This document shows, in pieces, positions 8,730 to 17,585 of a DNA stretch of 21,303 nucleotides. The notes beneath the pieces are model-generated. The model was not told where the DNA came from, ran no database searches, and saw only the letters and a list, made by a program, of their open reading frames with translations. How positions within the stretch are numbered: position 1 is the stretch's first letter; each line of letters opens with the position of its first letter. Position numbers and translations under genes: made by a program. The stretch is from Chara braunii (Eukaryota; Streptophyta; Charophyceae; Charales; Characeae): contig BFEA01000479.1 in assembly GCA_003427395.1 (NCBI GenBank), positions 943,351 through 964,653 on the forward strand, in the 5' to 3' direction.

Positions 8730-8731
<2 letters not shown>
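7806..8731. other. No supported gene; splice-donor-like sites
   Basis: Two perfect AGGTAAGTAC donor-like sites occur at 7901-7910 and 8465-8474, and CGTCCACCATAGC.AAGGT is repeated at about 7887 and 7967. Neither donor is preceded by a convincing coding exon. The TAC/GTAC-rich stretch at 8240-8480 has weak internal repetition (CTACT..AGTGTTTT.CCC). I see nothing else. Confidence 0.4.

Positions 8732-8787
<56 letters not shown>
8732..8787. repeat. (GA)n microsatellite
   Basis: An uninterrupted GA run of 56 bases. The sequence that follows (8790-9070) is TG/GAGTG-rich degenerate repeat that includes a perfect 16-bp palindrome, ACACACGATCGTGTGT, at 8906-8921. Confidence 0.97.
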
Positions 8788-8789
<2 letters not shown>

Positions 8790-9066
8790 CCGAGGCTGAG
8801 TGACTCTGTGTGACAGTTCATGAATGAGGGTGCCGGCGAGTGTGAGAGTGCCGGTGAGTGTGAGGGATCGAGTTAGTCTGAGTGAGGCAGTGACTGTCTA
8901 TGTGCACACACGATCGTGTGTCTATGTGTACAAGTGATCGTGTGTGTGTGTGTGCGAGTGTGTGTGGCAGTATGATAGTCATTGGATTAGCAAGTGACTC
9001 CGTGTGATTGAATGTTTGTGTGCGAGAGAAAGTGTAAGAGTGCTCGGGTGAACTGGTGTCTGACTG

Positions 9067-9070
<4 letters not shown>

Positions 9071-9120
<50 letters not shown>
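9071..9120. repeat. (GT)n microsatellite
   Basis: Fifty bases of perfect alternating GT. It is preceded by a degenerate TGTG-rich region from about 8930. Confidence 0.97.
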
Positions 9121-9123
<3 letters not shown>

Positions 9124-9199
9124 TACACTGGATGGCTGCAGCCATCTATGAGTTGTACGGGGGCTTTGGTAATTGTTGAACAGTTAAACAGCTTGATCC

Positions 9200-9425
9200 A
9201 TGTACAGCCACTGGATGCACCCGAGAGGGCCGGTGCTCAATATGGACACAGCACATACGGGGGGCGTGCAAAACACCTGCCTCTCTGAAAAACTAGGGCC
9301 TTTCATGCAGCATTTCGGGATTTCCCAGATGATCCAGATGCCAGATGATCTGGCCAGATTTGCCACGCTGCCTAGCGAAAAGATGGTTATCGCTCCACCA
9401 TGCACCCAATCGTCCAATCAAAAAG
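9200..9425 (+). CDS. Candidate exon ending at a GTAATG donor, family not recognised
   Basis: An open frame from ATG 9200 reads with mixed composition. Its C-terminal part, GPFMQHFGISQMIQMPDDLA then RFATLPSEKMVIAPP, looks protein-like rather than low-complexity. It runs into CAAAAAG followed by GTAATG, a plausible 5' splice site at 9426. The true exon start could instead be an internal acceptor (CATGCAG or TTCCCAG near 9307-9330). If real, the LTR retrotransposon at 9458 sits in the following intron, about 32 bases past the donor. No family is recognised and no continuation was identified beyond the element. It may also be a fragment of another transposon. Confidence 0.3.
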
Positions 9426-9457
9426 GTAATGACTAATTACACATACCGACAAACACG

Positions 9458-10471
9458 TGTGAGGATTCAGCCCTCAAGAAGGGGCCTTGCCATGATGTAC
9501 ATGTTCTGGGCTAAGGCCCCAGCAAGCCTCGTGCCCGCCCTAAGTGAAGGCGGGCCAACAAATCAACAAGAGCCCTCTGAGCAAACATTTGGTTGGGGTG
9601 CACCGAGTCTCGAATCTCTGCAAATGTGGAGAACCCAGGGCCTCTGAGTTAGTTAGGCCCTGGGCACTTGAACGTGAGGCCGAAAATGCATGCTGGGTAT
9701 AGAGGCCGAAAATGCCAAAAGGAAATCAGCCCACTATCTGAATCTGGCCGCAGGCCTTGACAAAAGAGGCGCAACTGCATCACCCGGGCCCCAACTGCAT
9801 CGGGCCTGAGTTCAGGCACTGGGGCCCAGTCGCAGGCTGAAGGGAGGCCGCCCACCCGCAACACTGGCATATAGGCAAGCAGGGCGAGAGGGCGGGGATC
9901 TTGGCCAATGCGAGCATTGCCGGCACGCTGCACAAATGCGAGCTGCTGCGCTGCTGCGCTGCTCTAGGACGGAGGTGCAAGGCAGGCAGGCGCTAGGCGG
10001 TAGGGCGCTGCCTGTGCACTGGGCGCTGGCGGCCATAGCCGGGCTGCATAGGGCGCAGGGGAGGTGAGGGCGAAGGTGGTTCTTCGGAGGTGAAGGGCGC
10101 TGTGTGGGTAACAAGGGAGAGTGTGGGTGAAGAGGACACGCACCTGGTGGAGGTGGAGGTCGGCATTGGTGTTGACATCATCACTCGCTGGTAGTCAAGT
10201 TGTCCGGTTGCTTTCGTTGCTGTGGTTGTAGGCTTAGTCTGTAGAGTAGATAGGGCGCCTGGCGCCATTCACAAGAGAGAGCTACATTGGGTTATGCTGT
10301 TGGTGTTTTGCCTGTTGGGCTTGGACATTGACTCCCGATTCTTCTGTATCATTCTCAAATGGATGGTTACTCGGTTCCATTGTGCTATCTGCTCTGGCTT
10401 TGACTACTTGGACTTCAGTGTGATTTTGCATCCTGGATTTCTGTGCTTCGTCCATATTCATGTTCCTTGCA
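9458..10471 (+). repeat. 5' LTR (1014 bp)
   Basis: It starts TGTGAGGATTCAGCC and ends TTCCTTGCA, so it has TG...CA ends. It aligns along its whole length with 17586-18635. Relative to the 3' LTR it lacks 37 bases at the 9590/9591 junction and carries one extra T in a T run near 10307. It is GC-rich in the middle. I see no clear TATA box or polyadenylation signal. Confidence 0.95.
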
Positions 10472-10474
10472 ATT

Positions 10475-10489
10475 TGGTATCGGAGCTGG
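10475..10489 (+). other. Primer-binding site, initiator tRNA-Met type
   Basis: TGGTATCGGAGCTGG begins three bases after the LTR end. It matches 13 of 15 positions of the usual plant tRNA-iMet-complementary PBS (TGGTATCAGAGCCAG). Minus-strand cDNA synthesis would be primed here. Confidence 0.85.
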
Positions 10490-11771
10490 TATGATTCGCC
10501 ACTTACCTTTGGCACGCTGGCGTTATACAGACTTGGTGCGTTGATGATGCTTCTTCGCAGTTGGTTCTTGTGACGTCAGGCCATTGATAGGCGCACACCC
10601 TGGGTAGAGAGGGGTGCGCCGGAAGGCTAAGACGGCAGTTTATGCCGTGGTGACAGGCGGAATGTATGATTGGTGATGACAGCATGCTGATGTGGCATTC
10701 GGCTGAGGTGGCACTGCATTGCGTTGTGGGTGGTACCGAGGCCAAGGACCGGTCATCAAATGCACACTCAGCTCAATTGGTGAGAAATCTGTGGTTGGGG
10801 GCAGCTATCTCCAGGTACGTTGTTCCCTTACCTTATCTACTCTCTCAATCTCTTCTTACCGTGAGGAAGTGAGTCCAACTTGAGAGTCCTCTCTTTTGGT
10901 GAGGTGTCGTGAGCGCGCTACCTTGAGAGACGACAATCTTCCCGGAAGCATCTGGAAGGANAAAGAGCGGTGCCTCTGAAGGGCCCTGGTCGAAGCACTG
11001 GGTCACGGTCACCATGCCAACCCAATGGGAGTAGGTCACACATGCAATGGCTGCTGTCCATTTTGGCACTTGCTGCGCTGAATAGAAGTCCTGCCGGGTG
11101 TGCCAGCCCATGACAGACGCTTACCAGACCGTCTATAAAGATTTCTGGTTGGGAGTTCATTGTGAATCTGGCTGTGATNGTCGTCCTGTCTGCGACGTTA
11201 AAGAATTCCTGAGGAGATGGGGGCTCTCCTTAAATCCCTCCTGATCAGCCAGATCACATGGACAGGAAGGCTCGTCGCCGTACGAGGATAAATAAGAGTG
11301 GTTGGGCTGGCACGCTCGGTAACGACTTGGGCACANGGGTGGGCCNAAACACACACGAAGACACCGCTTGCTTAAAAGATGNTGTCCGGTATGNTGGATT
11401 GAGGGGAGGGTAGGTTCTAATTGAAGCTCAACTGGATACACANCCATACCCANTACTCNTACATCTGCAACATGGTCTTTTTGTATNTTGATNAGNTGGT
11501 GGACAGACTGCTAACACCTCACAGACAGATTAGATTAGGACTGTTGTATACTACCATAGTCAGTTCTGTCTAATGCTGCTGTAAGAGAACCAATCAGGGT
11601 ACATCTAGACTATGTTGACAATCTGTTGTGAATGTTGTAGATTGCCACTTGATCGGTACAGTAGGGAACCTGCCGGACACAACTATTTTTAAAAAATTAG
11701 GTGCCGGTCAGACACATGCTGTGGTAGGATTCCTCTAGGGGGTTCTAGTGCAGATAATGTTTGCCTAATTG
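10490..11771 (+). other. Long untranslated leader with scattered N bases
   Basis: About 1.28 kb separates the PBS from the gag ATG, which is long for this group. No domain is recognisable on either strand. Twelve single ambiguous bases are spread over 10961-11496 (10961, 11179, 11336, 11346, 11382, 11394, 11443, 11453, 11459, 11487, 11493, 11496) and nowhere else in the window. A frame-closing TAA (11766-11768) sits just before the gag start. Confidence 0.7.
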
Positions 11772-13556
11772 ATGAACGGGTCAGACGTCGATGAGGAGAG
11801 AGTTGACGATGCAAGACTGACACGCTCGGGATCACGTAGGATCCCGCACGTGTCCCAAGCCCAACAACCGGAAGACGAAAGACGGCTTCGTGCCGAATGC
11901 AGAGCCCGTGCACTAGCAGCAGCTAGGGAAACAGCAAACGCCGCAGCTAGGGAACAGGCTGCAGCAGCAGCCAGGGCAGCAGCCATGACTAGCTCAACAG
12001 CATCCTCTGCTGCGTTGTCTGGGACCAATGGGACCCAGTTGGGAATGCCAACAGGGTCCACGGGTACTTCCAGTTCGTTAGGTTCTAGGCAGTCTACAAG
12101 TCAAATGGTGGGCTCGCAGTACAGCCCATTGGCTCCTCGCGAAAGGGAGCTCAGGGAGCTCCAACACGTCGAAAGGATCCGTGAACAGTTAGAGAGGGAC
12201 CTGAAGAAAGCAACCGATAGAGAAAGGGAGATTAAAAATAGAGCAGCCAGGCTTGATACGTTAGAGACTGACAAAGCTGAGTTAGAAGGATTGGATGAGT
12301 CAGGATTAACTAAGCCAATGAAAGTGTTGAAGAACAACATGTTGTCGCTACATGCGCACGTTGACAGCAGGTTGGACTTCATGCAAAACACTTTGGACCA
12401 GATCCTGGACGTTCTGACCAGGCTAGGATATAGGCCACCCGCATAGTTGTCGTTGCCATTAACGGCGATGCCAGGCCCCTTTCCGGTACAAGCTGGAACA
12501 CAGCCAAGTGGCACTTCTGCAGCAGCCGCACAGACTGTTGCATCTTCTTCTTCGGGTGCAGCGGTGGGAGCTACACCATCGCAACAACCTGTTCCTCAAC
12601 AGGGACAGCCACATGGTCAATGGTACCCTAAGACCCCAATGAAACCGCCTCTTGCCTTCTCAGGCGAGAGAAAGGACGAAGAACTCAACACTTGGTTGAG
12701 GACCGTCCCGGTTTGGGTGAAGGCAAAGAGGACCTTGCAGGAGGATGAGGTGGTTACTGCTGCATCTTACCTCGAGGGTAAGGCAGCGAAATGGCTAGAT
12801 GGTTTAGTTGCTAAGGCCGGGTATGGACGACGCATGGCGGATTGGGCAAAGACCATTACGTTAGATGAGTTCTTAGAGATGGTAGAAGCTCGCTCACACA
12901 ATCCTCAGCAGGCATAAATAACCATTGATGCGATTAACAGACTAGACCAACGAAAGTTCAAGTCGGTCAGGGAGCTTACAACTACCATAGAGAGTCTCAT
13001 TGTCGTTCCTGGTATCAACTACAACAACCAGTTCCTGTTGACTACGTTTGTTAGATGTCTTCCAGAGAACCTCAGGAACTTGCTGGCCAGCGAGGCTCGC
13101 CTCGAGTACCATTCGTTTGAGACATTGTCTAGGAAAGCCTTAGACTTGGAAGCCACACTAGGCAATGCTCAACCTTCACAGAATGACACGAGGAAGAAGA
13201 AGAGTCCTCAGGAATGGAAGAAGAAGGGGGCCAAGTTGATGATGGTTGAGTCCGACGGGACTCAAACGGAGATCGACGAGCTCACAGACCTGATGGACTA
13301 TTCAGAGTATGACGGCGAGGAGACCGCTGAGGGTAGCACCCTCGCCGCCGCAGTAAAGGCTAAGGCAGGTGGCCGAGTGAAGGGCCAACCAAAGAGTCAA
13401 GGGAAGGCCGCCTCCAATCAAACCAAAGTGGCTGATTGGGTCAAGGCAAGTTTTGATCAAGACGTGTGGCGGGACCGCCGAGTGCGTGGCGCTTGTATAA
13501 ACTGTGGTGAGTACGGACACACCCAGTACAAGTGCCAAAACGTAAAGGTCACGTAG
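11772..13556 (+). pseudogene. gag (capsid/nucleocapsid), interrupted by two internal stops
   Basis: One frame runs from ATG 11772 to TAG 13554-13556. It is broken by TAG 12444-12446 and TAA 12915-12917, with coherent Gag sequence continuing in frame after each. In order: an Arg/Ala-rich N-terminal region; a charged, likely coiled-coil segment (RERELRELQHVERIREQLER and following, about 12140-12300); a Gln/Pro/Ser-rich linker; a retrotransposon gag domain (PPLAFSGERKDEELNTWLR ... EGKAAKWLDGL, about 12640-13150); an acidic stretch; and a CCHC zinc knuckle CINCGEYGHTQYKC at 13494-13535 with all four ligands. Gag would assemble particles and bind element RNA. Both stops are one transition away from Gln codons. 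Downstream, the frame carries another TAG (13623), so it is not joined to pol. Confidence 0.9.
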
Positions 13557-13600
13557 AAGATACCTCCTAAGATGGGGGCATCTTCTTCCCAGGCTTCTAG

Positions 13601-14491
13601 CTCTGGAAACATACGAGGCCGGTAGAAGTTTTAGCTGCTTCTACTCAAGTTGAAGTGGGTCTGATACCCTCCCCACTTCATGAGCAGGCCAAAGCTAATA
13701 ACTCTTTAGTCACCCCACAGGCACATCTAGACCAAACTATGCTTTGTACGTTAGATGTGTCTGAAGCCTTAGAAGATCTGGAAAGCGAGTGGTCAAGCAA
13801 GGACCCTCGCGAGTCTTGGGTGGCGGTAAGGAAAGGTCCTAGAGGGGAACATTTCATGGTGGAAGTCGATGTAGGAGGCCGCAAATGTGGCGCCTTCATA
13901 GACATAAGCTCCACGTGGAATTACATAAGTCGCGACTGTTTGGAAAGGCTGCACCTACAGGACCGGGTACGACACCTTAGTAGACCTGTAGCATCTACTT
14001 TGGCCAACAAGGAGCGCATGATAGTAACAGACTATATCAAGGACGTAGTCTGTACCTTCTCCTATGGAGGAGGAGGACTTGATCATAAGATTTCGTTCTT
14101 GGTCAGCGCCGACTTACCATTCGACATGTTGTTAGGCATGTACTACCTTGAGGTTGCTAAGCCCCAGTTCGATTGGGATAAGAAGGTGCTCGAACATAAG
14201 TTGCCCGATGGCAGAACTGTCAGATTGACTAAGTTCAAAGCCAGTAGCATTATAGATACCTATGGCTGCTTGTGTGCATCGGCGTTCTACAATTACTATA
14301 AGCAAAACCAAGAGGAGGGTATGTACCTAGTGTACGTCCCTGAAAAAGGGGAGGCCGTTAAAACACCCCCAGAGATAGAACGCATCGTTGCTAAGTTCCC
14401 TGATCTGTTCGAAGAGCCTACAGGGGTCGTAGAAAGGGAAGTTGTCCACGCTATAGAAATCATGTACAACCCCAAAGGGGAGGATCTATAG
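13601..14491 (+). pseudogene. pol: aspartic protease region, active site degraded
   Basis: The frame opens after TAG 13598-13600, one base behind the gag frame, and ends at TAG 14489-14491. The retropepsin core is visible: HFMVEVDVGGRKCGAFID, then NYIS, and a later LLGM..L......FDW flap/C-terminal motif (about 14130-14180). The catalytic D-S/T-G of the family reads D-I-S here (13901-13909), so the essential glycine is gone and proteolysis is unlikely. The Asp usual after LLGM is also replaced by Tyr. The first ATG-like start is uncertain: 13655 is GTG, and upstream codons read on as protein. The enzyme would cleave Gag-Pol inside the particle. Near 14474-14487 the conserved IYRMAP segment leading into RT moves to another frame. 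Confidence 0.85.
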
Positions 14492-14492
14492 G

Positions 14493-15282
14493 ATGGCTCC
14501 CGCCAAGTTAGATGAACTCCGGCGACAAATACGGCCTAATCCGGCCTAGTACTTCCCCTTACGGATCGCTAGTACTATTCGCACCAAAGAAGGGGGGTAC
14601 ATTGAGGATGTGGATTGACTATAGAGGCCTCAATGCCATCACCGTGAAGAACGCAGAGCCTCTACCTCGCATAGACGACCTACTGGACAGGGTGCAGGGA
14701 TGCAAGTACTATAGCAAGATAGACTTGAAATCCGACTATCATCAAATCGCTATAAGACCTGAGGACCAACACAAGACAACTTTTCAGACTCGACATGGTT
14801 TGTATGAGTTTGTAGTGATGTCCTTTGGTCTTTGCAATGCGTCGGGAACTTTCCAGCACGCTATGAATCGGATCTTCAATGACCATTTAGACAAGTTTGT
14901 CGTGGTTTACCTTGACGACATTCTGATCTTAAGTAAGTCTGTCGAGGAGCATGCACAACACGTTGAGACTGTACTCTCACTCCTGCGACAACGCAAGTAT
15001 AAGGTCAACCTAGAAAGGTGTGAGTTCGGACGAACCAAAATCTTATATTTGGGTCATGAAGTATCTGCGGAAGGGATTAGGCCGAAAGATGCGAAGGTGG
15101 CTAGTATTCGAGACTGGCCACGACCTCAGACTGTTACTGAGGTCAGATCTTTCTTAGGAATGTGTGGCTACTATAGGAACTTCGTAAAGAACTATTCTAC
15201 AGTCGCCTCTCCTTTGATGGATCTAACTCGACTTGACACGCCGTGGGACTGGAGTGGTGAGTGCGAGGGTGCTTTCAAGTGA
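14493..15282 (+). pseudogene. pol: reverse transcriptase, N-terminus disrupted
   Basis: The RT lead-in RMAPAKLDELRRQIR is in one frame (14490-14534). The body, from GLIRPSTSPYGS (14533 onward), is in another, and the several residues normally between these motifs are missing, so a short frame-changing deletion lies at about 14530-14535. Beyond it the domain is well kept: MWIDYRGLNAITVKN, a KIDLKSDYHQI block, FGLCNASGTFQ, and the catalytic YLDD at 14908-14919. The palm continues to PLMDLTR...WDWSGECEGAFK. TGA 15280-15282 then interrupts the frame, one transition from an Arg codon, and the connection to RNase H continues in frame. The Gly normally before YHQI is Asp. RT would copy the genomic RNA from the tRNA-Met primer. 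Confidence 0.92.
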
Positions 15283-15843
15283 TTGAAGCATGCACTCATG
15301 AATCATGAAGTACTCATGGTTCTCGATCCTCAGAAGCCATTTATAGTAACCATTGACGCAAGCCAATATGGCATTGGCGCAGTGCTGGCTCAACAGGATG
15401 GGAAGAAGTTGAGACCGATTGAGTACATGAGCAAGAAAATGCCATCGAAGAAATTGGCGAAGTCCACCTATGAAAGGGAACTCTATGCTCTCTACAAGGC
15501 ACTTGTCCATTGGAGACGGTTCCTATTAGGAAGGTTCTTCTACTTGAGGACTGATCATCAGACCCTCAAATGGATCAAGACTCAACCGGCTCTTTCTAAC
15601 GCACTCAAGCGATGGATTGAAGTCATAGACCAATATGACTTCAAGCTTGAGTATCTGAAGGGAGAGTACAACAAGGTTGCGGACGCGCTATCACGTAGGG
15701 CACACTACCTAGGTGCGCTAGTTTCTGACTTTGGTGTATCTGAAGAAGTAACTCAATCACTAGTGGGAGCCTATCAGGAAGACCTTGTCACGATGGACAT
15801 TGAGACACTTCCTATTAGGAAGGTTCTTCTACTTGAGGGCTGA
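15283..15843 (+). pseudogene. pol: RNase H, first copy, read into the duplication
   Basis: It continues the RT frame after TGA 15280-15282. Ty3-type RNase H motifs are clear: FIVTIDASQYGIGAVLAQ (Asp at 15355), STYERELYAL, YLRTDHQTLKW and YNKVADALSRR. The domain removes the RNA strand after minus-strand synthesis. After VTMDIE the frame runs into a second copy of the same DNA shifted by one base and ends at TGA 15841-15843. Confidence 0.9.
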
Positions 15844-16089
15844 TCATCAGACCCTCAAATGGATCAAGACTCAACTGGCTATTTATGACGCACTCAAGCG
15901 ATGGATTGAAGTCATAGACCAATATGACTTCAAGCTTGAGTATCTGAAAGGAGAGTACAACAAGGTTGCAGACGCGCTATCACGTAGGGCAGACTACCTA
16001 GGTGCACTAGTTTCTGACTTTGGTGTATCTGAAGAAGTAACTCAATCACTAGTGGGAGCCTATCAGGAAGACCCTGTCACGATGGACAT
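15520..16089 (+). repeat. 289-bp tandem duplication inside RNase H
   Basis: 15520-15800 and 15809-16089 align over 281 bp with about 10 mismatches by eye, at a period of 289 bp. The 8 bases between them (15801-15808) partly match the sequence just before copy 1 (GAGAC), so the true unit probably begins near 15511. Because 289 is not a multiple of three, the second copy is read in a different frame. The duplicated part encodes FLLGRFFYLR.DHQTLKW through QEDxVTMDI. Confidence 0.93.
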
Positions 16090-16297
16090 CATGCGCAAAC
16101 TGCAGGCAAAAAACAAGGCCACGGAAAGTGAGTTTGTGATGGTGGACGGGCTACTCTATCTTGATAAGGCTGGTGTTAAAAGGCTAGTAGTTCCATCTAG
16201 TGAACGTTTGCGTAGTTTATTTTTAGGAGAATGCCATGACGCAACTGGGCACTTTGGTTACAAAAAGACGAGTGCTAATCTAGTACAACGATTTTAG
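15809..16297 (+). pseudogene. pol: RNase H second copy plus integrase HHCC N-terminus
   Basis: In the shifted frame, the second RNase H copy (LLGRFFYLRADHQTLKW ... ADALSRRADYLG) leads through the tether (MRKLQAKNKATESEFVMVDG, LLYLDKAGVKRLVVPSS) into the integrase zinc-binding region with its two His (ECHDATGHFGYKKTSANLVQ). TAG 16295-16297 stops the frame inside the usual R-F-x-W-P-G-M motif. Sequence after the stop continues in frame into the integrase core. The pairing suggests that copy 2, not copy 1, is the one contiguous with the downstream pol frame. Confidence 0.88.
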
Positions 16298-17548
16298 TGG
16301 CCTGGAATGCTAGATGACGTGAAGAAGTATGTAGAGACCCGTCAGGTCTGTCAGCGGGACAAGCCTCGAACTCAAGCACCGCTTGGGTTGCTGAAGCCCT
16401 TACCTATCCCCGCTGGTCCTGGACAGAGTGTTTCCATGGATTTCATGGATACCCTGGTGACCAGCAAGAGTGGCAAGAGGCACATCTTCGTCATCATTGA
16501 TCGATTCACCAAGTACGCTAGACTAGTTGCCATGCCAAAGACCGCAAGGACGGACTATGTCATCAAGTTGTTTCAGGACAATTGGGTACGTGACTTTGGT
16601 TTACCAAAGACGATCGTTAGTGACAGAGATATCCATTTCACAAGTGAGCTGTGGAAGAAGACTGCTGAGCAGATGGGCAGTCAACTTCAGATGACTTCCG
16701 GGAATCATCCCGAAGCCAACGGACAAGCCGAGCAAATGAATAGAGTAGTACAGCACTTGCTGAGGCATTACATCAAGCCCAACCAGGATGATTGGGAGGA
16801 GAAGTTGCCTCTCATCGCCAACCTGTACAACAACGCTGGACACAACAGCACCGACGTTAGTCCTAACCAGCTGCACTTGGGATGGAAGCCTAGATCTGCT
16901 CTAGACTTCCTCCTACCTGAAATCCGATCCTCTGCAACTCCAGGTACACTTGAGTATGGCGTGCAGTATGAGAAGTTGCTGCAGCAAGCTGTCGAGCATA
17001 TTAAGAAAGCTCAGCAAGCAATGATTGCTTCTGAGAACAAGCATCGACAACAGTCCTCATTTCAGGTAGGGGAACGTGTCTGGGTCAAGGCTAGTGAGCT
17101 AGGACAGGAATTCGGTATCTCTAGAAAACTAATGCCTCAGTACTTTGGTCCTTGGGAAGTCCTGGATGTAGTGGGGGATGAGATGGATGGTCCTACCTAT
17201 GTTATCTGTATCCCTGGACACCTACGCACTCACCCTGTCTTTCATGCCTCAAAGCTTGCACCTTTCGCTGAGACGGATCAATTCCCTTCAAGGAGATCGA
17301 TGCTGCCCCCAACCATGGATGGCCAAGTGGACATCGACGACATTGTGGATCACAGAGATCTGCCTGTTCAGAAGCCATTGGGTAGGGGAAGACCTCCTAA
17401 ACACAAGAGAGAATATCGCGTCAGATTCAGGCATCATACGGATCCAAAAGAAGATCGGTGGTTCACAGAAGAGGAACTGATTGACACAGCTCCTCAAGTG
17501 GTGGCAGAATATGAAAGAAAGTTAAAAGGGAAGGCACCTGCGAAGTAA
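16298..17548 (+). pseudogene. pol: integrase core, GPY/F module and chromodomain-like tail
   Basis: The frame runs from just after TAG 16295-16297 to TAA 17546-17548. The zinc-binding CxxC is broken: TRQVCQRDK has Arg (CGT 16340-16342) where the first Cys is expected. The DDE catalytic triad is intact: Asp 16439 (VSMDF), Asp 16622 (VSDRD) and Glu 16730 (GQAEQ), with the family's 35-residue spacing between the last two. Next come the GPY/F module (MPQYFGPWEVLDVV) and LRTHPVFHASKLAPF. From about 17327 a chromodomain-like tail follows (DDIVDHR ... KREYRVRF ... DRWFTEEELIDTAP..VAEYE), which in chromoviruses is thought to steer integration to marked chromatin. The long open frame here is the best-preserved part of the element. 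It ends 25 bases before the PPT. Confidence 0.93.
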
Positions 17549-17572
17549 GCATCTCAGCGGACTTTCGAAGCT

Positions 17573-17585
17573 AAGGGGGATGGAA
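17573..17585 (+). other. Polypurine tract
   Basis: AAGGGGGATGGAA lies directly before the 3' LTR, with one pyrimidine in 13 bases. It is the expected primer for plus-strand cDNA synthesis. Confidence 0.8.

Noticed and set aside
9649-10268. Minus-strand open frames inside the 5' LTR (mirrored at 17814-18433)
   Set aside because: They occur identically in both LTRs, overlap one another in several frames, and reflect GC-rich LTR sequence.
13302-13538. Minus-strand open frame opposite the gag zinc knuckle
   Set aside because: Shadow of the conserved plus-strand gag frame.
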